Assembly: GCA_041394325.1 (NCBI GenBank)
Contig: JAWKIJ010000001.1
Coordinates: forward strand, 2,604,001-2,668,000
Direction: 5' to 3'
Length of the DNA: 64,000 nucleotides
From: JAWKIJ01 sp041394325
Lineage (GTDB): Bacteria > Actinomycetota > Acidimicrobiia > Acidimicrobiales > Microtrichaceae
How positions within the stretch are numbered: the stretch's first letter is position 1; each line of letters begins with the position of its first letter. Below, in pieces: positions 46,744 through 54,849 of this stretch. Position numbers and translations under genes: made by a program. The notes beneath the pieces were generated by a model. It was not told the origin of the DNA and did not search any database. It was given only the letters and a program-made list of their open reading frames with translations.

Positions 46744-47940
46744 TCAGGGTCGGCGCCACAAGAACAGCGCCATACCGTCGCTGTCGTCGGCCTGGGGCAG
46801 CAGCACCGCCCCACTCCCCGAAGGCATCCACGGTTCCGATGGGGGCGGGAGCGGTGACCAGTCGGGATGATCGCGTTCGAAGGCCTCCGCGACCCCGGTG
46901 GTCTCGGCAGCGGTCAACGTGCACACGCTGAAGGCGAGGCGCCCGCCACGGCGCACCAACGGTGCGGCCGCTGCCAACATCGCGACCTGTATGGCGGCAA
47001 GCCGTTCCACCGCCTGCTCGTCGACCCTCCACCGGGCATCCGGACGGCGGCGGAGCACCCCCAGGCCCGAACACGGAGCGTCGACGAGCACCAGGTCGGC
47101 GACGCCGTCGGCGAAGGGCGGCGCGCACGCATCGCCGATGACGAGACCGACCGACGCCCCAACCGCCGCGACGTTCCGCCCGGTGAGTTGCACGCGACCG
47201 TGGCGACGGTCCATCGCTACCACCGTGGCGCCGCCCGCTCCGAGGCCGGTGGCCTTCCCACCTGGTGCGGCGCAAAGGTCCAGCACGACGTCGCCCTCGC
47301 CGGGGGCGAGCCACTCCACGATCCGCTGCGAGCCGGGATCCTGCACATAGCCGTCCTCGCGCCGGTGCATCGAGGGCGGTACGTTCATCCGGTCGAGTGT
47401 CTCGATGGCGACACGGGTCCCGAGGTCGGCGACGAGGCGCCGATACAGCCAGTCGGGCACACTCAGCCGAGTCGGCTCGTCGGGCCAGGACACGGGCTGT
47501 GCGGCGACCTTCCGAAGTACCGCGTTGAGCACCCCACGCCACTTCTGAGGCGCCGCACCCACTGTGGCGGCCACTGCGGCGTGGTCGGGGACGTCGGTGT
47601 AGTGGATCTGATAGGCACCCACGCGCAACAGGGCCCTGAGCTCAGGCGACGGATCCGAGATCAGGAAGCGATCCACGAGGTAGTCGAGCGAGCGCCGGCG
47701 GCGGATTGCCCCGTACACCAACTCGGTGACGAGTCGGCGGTCACGGGCGTCGAGACCCGACCGATCGAGGACGGGTCCGAGACGCAGGTTCGCGAAGGAT
47801 TCGTCGCGTTCGATGGCCACCAGTGCGTCCGCCGCGACACGTCGGCTGTCCGCGCCGGGTGCGACCTGGCCGGGCCCCGTCCGGGAGGACCGGGCCGGTG
47901 CGCGCCGGTGGGGGCGGTCGTCGCGTTCGGGTCGCGTCAT
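46744..47940 (-). CDS. rsmB: 16S rRNA m5C967 methyltransferase
   Basis: About 398 residues. N-terminal NusB-like RNA-binding domain (ADALVAIERDESFANLRLG, YLVDRFL, LRALLRVGAYQI), then the SAM domain: VVLDLCAAPGGKATGLGAG (motif I), VDAPCSGLGVLRRRPDARW (motif IV Cys) and FSVCTLTAAETTGV (catalytic Cys, motif VI). ATG 47940 overlaps the fmt stop by ATGA. def-fmt-rsmB is a conserved order. Confidence 0.95.
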   Translation of the reverse strand: MTRPERDDRPHRRAPARSSRTGPGQVAPGADSRRVAADALVAIERDESFANLRLGPVLDRSGLDARDRRLVTELVYGAIRRRRSLDYLVDRFLISDPSPELRALLRVGAYQIHYTDVPDHAAVAATVGAAPQKWRGVLNAVLRKVAAQPVSWPDEPTRLSVPDWLYRRLVADLGTRVAIETLDRMNVPPSMHRREDGYVQDPGSQRIVEWLAPGEGDVVLDLCAAPGGKATGLGAGGATVVAMDRRHGRVQLTGRNVAAVGASVGLVIGDACAPPFADGVADLVLVDAPCSGLGVLRRRPDARWRVDEQAVERLAAIQVAMLAAAAPLVRRGGRLAFSVCTLTAAETTGVAEAFERDHPDWSPLPPPSEPWMPSGSGAVLLPQADDSDGMALFLWRRP

Positions 47941-48814
47941 GCGAAGGGGTCCGAGACGCCTGGCGGAAGAGCCCGACGCCACACCTCATAGGGCATGGGG
48001 CCCTTCGATTCAGGTTGGACGATCACCGGGACGAAGCGGGTGCCCGACTCGTCGAGGCGTGCGTCGAGAACCTTCAGCCGTCGTCCCCCGACCTCCGCCC
48101 ACGCGCCGCCGAGGCGGACCACCGCGAGCCGGTGCTCGACCGCGGAGTCGAAACGGATCCGGCGGTCCTGTGGTGTCAGCTTCCGCGCGTAGGTGACCTC
48201 CCCACCTGGGGTTCGGCCGGCGGAAGCCCACCCGCAGCGAGCGCCCCGGCATCGAGGCCGGCGAGCCACTCGACGAGGAGCGCCGCCCCGGTGCGTGAAA
48301 GCTCGGCCCACAGGTCGGTCAGTGTCTTGTCGCCGACGGTGGTCTCCGCTCGGCGGTAGACCCCACCCGCGCCGAGCTCCTCGGTGACGGCCATGAGGCA
48401 GACTCCGGTTCGTTCGTCCCCTTCGAGAATGGCCCGCTCCACCGGAGCGGCGCCACGCCATCTCGGCAGGAGCGAGAAGTGCAGGTTCACGAAAGCCAGC
48501 CTGCCCAACAGGTCGGCGGGCAACAGGTGGCCGTAGGCGACCACCACCCCGAGATCGAAGGGCGCGGCGCCACCCGAGGCGGGGCGGACGGCGGAGGCCG
48601 CCCTGAGCGAGGCCAGGAGGGGATCGAGCGACTCGTCCACCCGGAGGTGGAGCCCTTTGGCCGCAGCCTTCACCGGGGTCGGCGAGGTCCGGCCGCCCCG
48701 TCCGCGGCGCCGGTCCGGAGCGGTGACCACGACCGCCACCTCGTGGCCGGCCTCGACGAGTGCCTCGAGCGGGGTCACGGCGACCTCCGGTGTTCCGAGG
48801 AAGGCGATCCTCAC
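47937..48814 (-). CDS. fmt: Methionyl-tRNA formyltransferase (one frameshift)
   Basis: Formylates initiator Met-tRNA. About 292 residues. N-terminal transferase: RIAFLGTPEVAVTPLEALVE, TAPDRRRGRGGRTSPTPVK, VVAYGHLLPADLL, and the active-site loop NLHFSLLPRWRGAAPVERAI. C-terminal OB domain from GEVTYARKLTPQDRRI. The frame changes near 48200: one more C in CCCC gives EPPGGEVTYARKL. GTG 48814 is the conserved start (VRIAFLGTP) and in another frame overlaps a TGA as GTGA. As printed, the reading frame continues unbroken from def into fmt; see findings. Confidence 0.94.
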
Positions 48815-49444
48815 CGATCCGACCCTCGGCCGCTGGCGCCCCGAGCGCGAGGACGCTCGGACACGGACGAGCCGGGGGCCGAACTCACCGGCGACGGAGG
48901 CCGAAGCGCCGCTGCTGATCGACCAACCTCGCGGGTCCCCGAGGTCCGCCTCGGCGAGGCGTGCCTCCCTCACCGCCTTGCGAGCCGCGCGGGCGTCCTC
49001 GGGGTCGATCAGGTCGAGGAGCAACACCCCGTTGAGATGGTCGAGTTCGTGTTGGATGAGCCGCGCCAGGAGATCGTCCGCCTCGAAGCTGACCTCGTTG
49101 CCGTCGAGGTCGCGGCCGGTGACCTCGATGCGCTTCGGGCGCATGATCTCGAAGTACTGCCCCGGCACCGACAGGCATCCCTCGTCGTAGTACCACTCGC
49201 CGTCACTGCCCGTGATCACCGGGTTGACGAGCACCCTTCGGTCGGGAACGTCGGTACCGAGGTCGTACACGAAGAACCGTTGCTCGATCCCTACCTGGGG
49301 GGCGGCCAGGCCCAATCCCGGAGCCGCGTACATGGCCTCGAACATCTCGTCAACGACCTGCACGAACGCGCCGTCGATGTCGGTCACCTCGGGAGCGACC
49401 CGTCGCAGCACGGGATCTCCCACGATCCGGATCGAGTACGCCAC
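48811..49444 (-). CDS. def: Peptide deformylase (3' end uncertain)
   Basis: Removes the formyl group from nascent proteins; Fe/Zn enzyme. Three motifs: GLGLAAPQVGIEQRFFV, EGCLSVPGQYFE and QHELDHLNGVLLLDLI. GTG 49444 starts VAYSIRIVGDPVLRRVAPEV, where homology begins, and TACAAT (49451-49456) ends 6 nt before it: leaderless. After REARLAEADLGDP the domain is over. The same frame then runs 45 more residues into fmt. In a second frame the tail ends at a TGA (48811) that overlaps the fmt GTG as GTGA, which I think is the true end after a one-base error near 48935. Confidence 0.9.
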
Positions 49445-49450
49445 AAGCCG

Positions 49451-49476
49451 ATTGTAGGAGTGATCCTCGATACTGT
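49451..49476. promoter_or_regulatory. Divergent leaderless promoters of def and the class I methyltransferase
   Basis: Minus strand TACAAT (49451-49456), 6 nt before GTG 49444 of def. Plus strand TACTGT (49471-49476), 7 nt before GTG 49484 of the methyltransferase. The two -10 boxes are 14 bp apart back to back in a 39-bp gap. Confidence 0.55.
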
Positions 49477-49483
49477 TCGGCAC

Positions 49484-50117
49484 GTGAACGGTGAGGGCCT
49501 CCCGTCGTCGAGCCCCTCACAGACGCACTACTTCGACGCCTCGCCCGCCGCGCCCTCGCGTCCCGGCGAGGTCCGCCTCGATCTGGTGGACGCATCGTTC
49601 GTACTCCGAACCGATCGGGGTGTGTTCTCCGCGGAACGGATCGACCCGGGGTCGCGCTACCTCCTCACCGACGCACCCACTCCACCCGCAACCGTGCACC
49701 ACGCACTCGACCTCGGGTGCGGGTACGGCCCTCTCGTTGACCCTCGCCCGTCGGCTCCCCGACGCGACCGTGTGGGCGGTCGACGTGAACGAGCGGGCGC
49801 GTGCCCTGTGCACGGCGAACGCTGCCGCGCACGGACTCTCAAACGTCGAGGTCCGCGAACCCGACGACCTCGACCCGACGCTCCGCTTCGAGCTCATCTG
49901 GTCCAACCCGCCGATCCGGATCGGCAGGTCCGCCCTCGACACGCTGCTGTCGCGGTGGCTCGACCGACTGTCACCCGACGGCACCGCGATCCTCGTGGTC
50001 AACCGCAATCTGGGGGCCGACAGCCTCACGCGCCGACTCGAAGCCCGCGGGTGGCCCTGTACCCGGGTCGGTTCACGTCAGGGCTACCGCCTCCTCGAGG
50101 TACGGGCGCGTGGCTGA
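49484..50117 (+). CDS. RsmC/YbxB-like class I methyltransferase (one frameshift)
   Basis: About 211 residues. N-terminal strand part QTHYFDASPAAPSRPGEV and FSAERIDPGSRYLL, SAM motif I ALDLGCGYGP followed by LTLARRLPDATVWAVDVNER, and motif IV FELIWSNPPIRIGRSAL; the NPPIR form is typical of Gram-positive RsmC-like rRNA guanine N2 methyltransferases. C-terminal AILVVNRNLGADSLTRRLE. The frame changes near 49733 within CCCTCTCG; one base restores GYGPLSLTLARR. GTG start is predicted leaderless. Overlaps the next gene by 8 bp. Confidence 0.85.
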
Positions 50118-50676
50118 CCCCTCCCCGCGGCCGACCGCGCGCAACCTTTCCTCGACCGAAGTGAAACGCCTGCACCGTGAATGGCGACACCGCAGTGCGG
50201 GCCGAGTCTCCCTCGCGCTCGACGGCGTCCAGGGACCGTTCAACGTGGGCGCCCTCATCCGGACCGCTGCCGCCTATCGGGTCGAGACGCTGTGGCTCAC
50301 CGACACCGCGACCGGCCCGGACAATCCCAAGGTCTCCAAGACCGCCCTCGGCACCGACCGCTATCTGGACGTGCGACGCGAGGCCGATGCCACCGCGGTC
50401 GCCGAAGCGGCACGTGCCGAGGGGTTCACCGTCGTGGGGATCGAGCTCGCCGACGGTGCGGAGCCGTTGCACGAGGCGGACCTCGGCCAGACGGTGTGCC
50501 TGATGTTCGGTCATGAGGATCGCGGGTTGTCCCGCGGTGCGCTGGGCTCGTGCGACCGGCTGGCCTTCATCCCGATGCTCGGCAAGGTCGGGTCCCTCAA
50601 CGTCGCGACGGCCGCGTCGATCGCCCTCTACGAGATCCGCCGGCGTCACTGGTCAACCCACCCGGTGGTCGGGTGA
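50110..50676 (+). CDS. SpoU-family tRNA/rRNA 2'-O-methyltransferase, short form
   Basis: 188 residues, without the N-terminal substrate domain of the other two SpoU proteins. Motif 1 LALDGVQGPFNVGALIRTAA, motif 2 LMFGHEDRGLSRGAL, motif 3 GSLNVATAASIALYEIRRR. A basic N-terminal helix (VKRLHREWRHRSAGR) may bind RNA, as in TrmH, which methylates tRNA G18; the target here is inferred only from this short size. GTG 50110 overlaps the upstream methyltransferase by 8 bp. Confidence 0.88.
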   Translation: MADPSPRPTARNLSSTEVKRLHREWRHRSAGRVSLALDGVQGPFNVGALIRTAAAYRVETLWLTDTATGPDNPKVSKTALGTDRYLDVRREADATAVAEAARAEGFTVVGIELADGAEPLHEADLGQTVCLMFGHEDRGLSRGALGSCDRLAFIPMLGKVGSLNVATAASIALYEIRRRHWSTHPVVG

Positions 50677-50705
50677 CGCGATCGTCGCGCGACGTCGCGC
50701 CACCC
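50671..50705. terminator. Long hairpin between convergent genes
   Basis: GGGTG/CACCC, then CGCGA/TCGCG, then CGTCG/CGACG nest in one another with single mismatches, enclosing the 14-bp palindrome GCGCGACGTCGCGC (50687-50700). It overlaps the last codons of the SpoU gene and faces the lipoprotein gene from the other side. Probable bidirectional terminator. Confidence 0.55.
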
Positions 50706-50725
50706 GCCCTCCTGGTCGGGCCGGG

Positions 50726-51514
50726 TCAGCTCGCCGGCGCGTCGACGGTGTAGTCGACGGTGACCACCGTACCGCCGCCTTCGGCCGTACCGGTCTTCTC
50801 CAGCACCTTCTGGTCACCACGGAACACCTGCAGCGTGTAGTTCGCCGTGGCGTCGGCCGAGCAGTCGTTGAAGTTGTCCACCGTGACGCTGTAGGTGCCC
50901 GCGGGCGGCGCGGTCTGCCACACCGTGTTCTCGACCCCGCCCACCTCGGGGTCGGCGCCGCACACTCCCACGTTGTCGTCGCGATCGAGCACGCCACCCG
51001 AGGCCGAGGTCTTGTGGGAGTACCAGATCGTCTCTCCGGCCGGGTCCGTGACGTGAAGGTCGAGGTCGTCGTCGGTGTCCCAGATCAGGGTGAACCGAAG
51101 GTTGCCCTCCATCACCTCGAGATCGTGTCCGTCACAGTTCTCGTCCACCCCGTTGTTGGGGATGTCGGGTACCCCCGGATTGATGGCCGGGTCGTCGTCG
51201 TTGCAGTCCTCGGGTGGGCTGTACCCGTCGCCGTCGACATCGGTGACCGTCGGAATCGTGGTCGTCGTGGTCGTCGTGGTCGTGGTCGTCGTGGTCGTGG
51301 TCGTCTCGAAGGGAACACATGCCCAGATGGTCCCACCACCGGGCGCTCGCGTGACCACGAGGTGCCCCGTTCCCGATCGACCGAACTCGATCACCCCGTC
51401 ACCACCCGGGGTGCAGGCTCGGCGGTGGTGACTCGGCACCCCCGGCGAGCATGCCGCCGCCACGAGCAGCGACAGGAAGGCAACCACGGTGATCGCCTTG
51501 GTTCTTGTGTGCAT
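50726..51514 (-). CDS. Lipoprotein with poly-threonine linker and MopE-like metal-binding motif
   Basis: 262 residues. Signal peptide TKAITVVAFLSLLVAAAC with lipobox AAAC (Cys about 22). A short domain is followed by a run of 16 threonines, then a calcium/copper-binding MopE-type repeat (DVDGDGYSPPEDCNDDDPA, then NNGVDENCDGHD) and a C-terminal beta-sandwich resembling DUF2135 (RFTLIWDTDDDLDLHV, GGVLDRDDN, GTYSVTVDNF). Such modules are secreted, metal-stabilised and often adhesive or structural. GGGGGA lies 5-6 nt before ATG 51514. Function unknown. Confidence 0.8.
   Translation of the reverse strand: MHTRTKAITVVAFLSLLVAAACSPGVPSHHRRACTPGGDGVIEFGRSGTGHLVVTRAPGGGTIWACVPFETTTTTTTTTTTTTTTTIPTVTDVDGDGYSPPEDCNDDDPAINPGVPDIPNNGVDENCDGHDLEVMEGNLRFTLIWDTDDDLDLHVTDPAGETIWYSHKTSASGGVLDRDDNVGVCGADPEVGGVENTVWQTAPPAGTYSVTVDNFNDCSADATANYTLQVFRGDQKVLEKTGTAEGGGTVVTVDYTVDAPAS
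51252..51302 (-). repeat. ACC/ACG threonine-codon microsatellite
   Basis: About 17 consecutive threonine codons, mostly alternating ACG and ACC (plus strand GTCGTGGTC units), encode the linker of the lipoprotein. The near-perfect 6-bp period could slip during replication and change linker length in frame. Confidence 0.8.
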
Positions 51515-51534
51515 GTTGGTCCCCCTTGACGTCG

Positions 51535-51559
51535 CGGATCCGTCCCCGTGACGGATCCG
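51535..51559. promoter_or_regulatory. Inverted repeat in the lipoprotein upstream region
   Basis: CGGATCCGT (51535-51543) and ACGGATCCG (51551-51559) are perfect inverted arms with a 7-nt spacer; a third partial copy, GCGGATCCC, lies about 30 bp further. A -10-like AATACT (51566-51571, minus strand) precedes it, so the repeat would be a 5' UTR hairpin or a repressor/activator site. Confidence 0.45.
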
Positions 51560-51630
51560 TTGCGGAGTATTGCCCACCAGCGGATCCCGCGCCCCACCTG
51601 AGACCGATGTCTCATGTGCACGGCTCCGCG

Positions 51631-53558
51631 TCAGCGGCGCACACGCATGGGATCGACGTGCAGGCGGAGTCCCCCGGGTGGTCGGACGGTGCCGGCGAGC
51701 AGGTCGAGCAATGCATCCCGATCGTGCGCGCGCAGCAGCCACGATCGCCGGTCGGCCACGGCGAGTTCGTCTGCGGTCACGTCGAGGCCGACCTCTGCCG
51801 CCCCGGCCAGCACCGCCTCGGTGAACTGCGGCCCGGCCGCACCGCCGATGGTGACGGCCGTGACCGCCGGTGGCATCGACAGCACCACTCTGCGTTCGGC
51901 CTCGGCGACCGCGACCGGCGTGGGATCGGCACCCAACGCGGCGCGAACCACCTCGTGGTCCGGCTGAAAGGTCTGGATCAGCACCCGGCCGTCCCGTCCG
52001 CCTACGAGGCGACTCGCCCTCGACAGCAGGGCGAGCGCCTCCTCCGCCGCTCGGTACCGCGGTGCCGACAACTCCTGGTCGAAATCGAGGAACGCGACGA
52101 CATCGGCCCTGCGAACGCGATGCAGAGCCGCCGCGGTGCCCATCACCACCCGTGCCGCGGAGGTGGAGTGGCCCGGTCGAGTCGCGGCCGCCCCGAGATC
52201 TCCACCACCGGCTCCCGTAGCAGGGCGGACAACTCCTCGGCGGCACGTGACACCCCGAGACGCCGGCGTCGAAAGGCACCTCCACCGCACTCGGCGCAGA
52301 CCACCGGCCGGGTCCGTCCACATGCGGGACAGTCGAACGCTGTGTCGAGTTGGACCAGGGGCGACCGGCATCGCTCACAGGTCGCGAGCGTCGAGCACCG
52401 GGTGCAGGTCAGCAGCGCGGCCCGACCCTTGCGATTGACGACGCACACGACACGTCCCTCGCCACGAAGGCAGCGGACCAATTCATCGGTGAACAGGCCC
52501 GCGCGGGTCGGGTCCGCTCGACGACGGTCGATGACCTGCACCATCGCCCATCCGGCACGTTCGGCGGAGCGCGACGCCGAACGGAGCCCGACCTCGCGCG
52601 CGGTGCCACCGGGATCCACCCCCGCCGCGGCGTAGGCCTCCAACGAAGGGACCGGCGACACCAGCACGACCGGAACGCCGGCTCGGCGCCCACGTTCGAG
52701 CGCCACGTCCCGGGCGTGCCAGGTCGGGGAGGCCTCCTCCTGCAATGCCTCGTCGTGCTCGTCGACGACCACGATGGCGGCAAGGTCGTCGACGGGGGCG
52801 AACACCGCGGTCCGCGTCCCCACCACACTGCCGGCACGGCGTGGGAGATCCCACTCCTCGGGATGCACCGCAACCCGATGGCCCGCCCCCCGCAGCGCGA
52901 GTGCCAGCCCCCGCACCTCCGTGCCCGTCGGTGCGATCACCAGCAGCGGACCGCCCAGGCCGAGTCCACCGACGAGGTCCGCCCACGACGCCGCGGGAGG
53001 ATGGCGCACCAGCCGGACTCGCTGACGTTCACCACCGGACGCGACGGAGCGGGGGACCAGACCGCCGACGGCCGCCCGCGGCTCGGCTCGGTCCCGGACC
53101 ATGCGGGGCGGTGAGGCCGCCCCCAGCATCACGGCCAGGGAACCGGCCCATCGCCACGAGACCCACCGACACAGCTCCACGATCTCGGGATCCGGGCCGA
53201 CGCCCGAGACGGTGCTGACGGCTGCCAGATCGACGGTCCGATCCGGAACCGGATCGAGTGCGCTCACCCATCCGGCGACGAGGCGGCCGTGCAACGGGAC
53301 CCGCACCATCGTGCCGACCTCGACGGGCACACCGCGCGACGCCGCACGTTCGAGGAGGGCGGCGTCTATCCGGTAGTCGAACTCGCGGCGCAGTGCCGCG
53401 ACATCCGGTACGACCCGCACCACACGGGATCCGGCGGGCAGCCCCGACCGGGGCGTGCGCTCGTCGGACCGTGGTCGCCGGCGAGCACCCGACCCGCGGA
53501 CGGTGTCGGGGGCTCCCGGATCGAACAGCCGGACCGGGTCCGCCCCCTCCCGGGGCAC
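51631..53558 (-). CDS. priA: PriA-like primosomal protein N' without Walker A (one frameshift)
   Basis: Replication-restart protein. About 640 residues. N-terminal DNA 3'-end-binding domain (VVPDVAALRREFDYRIDAAL), a helicase-like core and a zinc region CTRCSTLATCERCRSPL with CPACGRTRPVVCAECGG. The P-loop expected as GETGSGKT reads APTGTEVRGLALAL, and the DEAH-like box reads VVVDEHDEAL; helicase-dead PriA is a known actinobacterial feature. The frame changes near 52181: GGGG to GGGGG gives EISGGAAATRPGHST and joins the C-terminus. Start is uncertain: GTG 53558 follows metK by 23 bp; GTG 53423, nearer the conserved part, is the alternative. Confidence 0.87.
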
Positions 53559-53581
53559 GTCCCCTGAGTCGACCGGGGAAC

Positions 53582-54781
53582 TCAGAGCCCCAGTTGGGAC
53601 TTGAGCGCGTCGACCCGATCGAGCCGCTCCCACGTGAACCCGTCGGTGGCCTCGCGACCGAAGTGGCCGTATGCAGCGGTCTGACGGTAGATCGGGCGCC
53701 GGAGTTCGAGATCCCGCGCGATGGCGGCCGGACGCAGGTCGAAGACGTCGTCGACGGCCGCGGTCAGCTTGGAGGGGTCGACCGTCGCGGTGCCGAAGGT
53801 CTCGACCAACACCGACACCGGCCGGGCCATGCCGATCGCGTAGGCAACCTGGACCTCGCACCGTTCGGCGGCACCCGACGCCACCACGTTCTTCGCAACC
53901 CAACGAGCGGCGTAGGCGGCGGACCGGTCGACCTTGGAGGGGTCCTTGCCGCTGAACGCACCGCCGCCGTGTCGAGCCGAACCACCGTAGGTGTCGACGA
54001 TGATCTTGCGTCCCGTCAGACCACAGTCTCCGACCGGTCCCCCGATCACGAACTTGCCGGTGGGGTTGACGTACACGTCGTAGTCGTCGCCGCGGAACTG
54101 CTCGGGTACGACCGGCGAGATGACCTGCTCGATCAGGTCGGGACGGATCTCCGTGTCACGATCCACCCCGTCGTTGTGCTGGGTCGAGATGAGCACGGCC
54201 TTCAACGCCACGGGCTTGCCGTCGGCGTACTCGAAGGTGACCTGGGTCTTGCCGTCGGGCCGAAGGTAGGGAACGGCGCCGGACTTGCGGACCTCGGCCA
54301 GGCGCTCCGCAAGGCGGTGAGCGGTGTTGATCGGCAGCGGCATGTACGCGTCGGTCTCGTTGCACGCGTAGCCGAACATCATTCCCTGGTCGCCGGCACC
54401 CTGCTTGTCGAGGTGGTCCTCCTCGCCGGAGGAGCCGCTGCGCACCTCTTCGGAGTCGTCCACGCCCTGGGCGATGTCGGGTGACTGCTCGTCGAGTGCG
54501 ACCATCACCCCGCAGGTGGAGCCGTCGTAGCCGAAGGCCTCGCGGTCGTAGCCGATCGACCGGATGGTCTCACGGGCGATGGAAGGGATGTCGACGTACG
54601 CGTTGGTGGTGATCTCACCGGCGACGATGCACAGGCCGGTCGTCACCATCGTCTCGCACGCCACCCGGCTCGCGGGATCCTCTGCGAGCAGCGCGTCGAG
54701 GATCGCGTCGGAGATCTGGTCGGCCATCTTGTCGGGGTGGCCTTCGGTGACCGATTCGGAGGTGAAGGTCCAGCTCGTCAT
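53582..54781 (-). CDS. metK: S-adenosylmethionine synthetase
   Basis: Makes SAM from methionine and ATP. 399 residues: SESVTEGHPDKMADQISDAI, AGDQGMMFGYACNETDAYMP, and the P-loop-like GGGAFSGKDPSKVDRSAAYA. AAGGAAG precedes ATG 54781. Follows coaBC by 68 bp as in other actinobacteria. Confidence 0.97.
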   Translation of the reverse strand: MTSWTFTSESVTEGHPDKMADQISDAILDALLAEDPASRVACETMVTTGLCIVAGEITTNAYVDIPSIARETIRSIGYDREAFGYDGSTCGVMVALDEQSPDIAQGVDDSEEVRSGSSGEEDHLDKQGAGDQGMMFGYACNETDAYMPLPINTAHRLAERLAEVRKSGAVPYLRPDGKTQVTFEYADGKPVALKAVLISTQHNDGVDRDTEIRPDLIEQVISPVVPEQFRGDDYDVYVNPTGKFVIGGPVGDCGLTGRKIIVDTYGGSARHGGGAFSGKDPSKVDRSAAYAARWVAKNVVASGAAERCEVQVAYAIGMARPVSVLVETFGTATVDPSKLTAAVDDVFDLRPAAIARDLELRRPIYRQTAAYGHFGREATDGFTWERLDRVDALKSQLGL

Positions 54782-54849
54782 GTTCTTCCTTGTTGGTGGT
54801 GAGAGGGCCGCGCCGCGTGGTCGTGGTGCGGGCACGGACGGGCCAGAGG

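Noticed and set aside
51252..51302. Short tandem repeat as a CRISPR array
   Set aside because: Six-base period with no spacers, lying in frame inside a lipoprotein gene as threonine codons.
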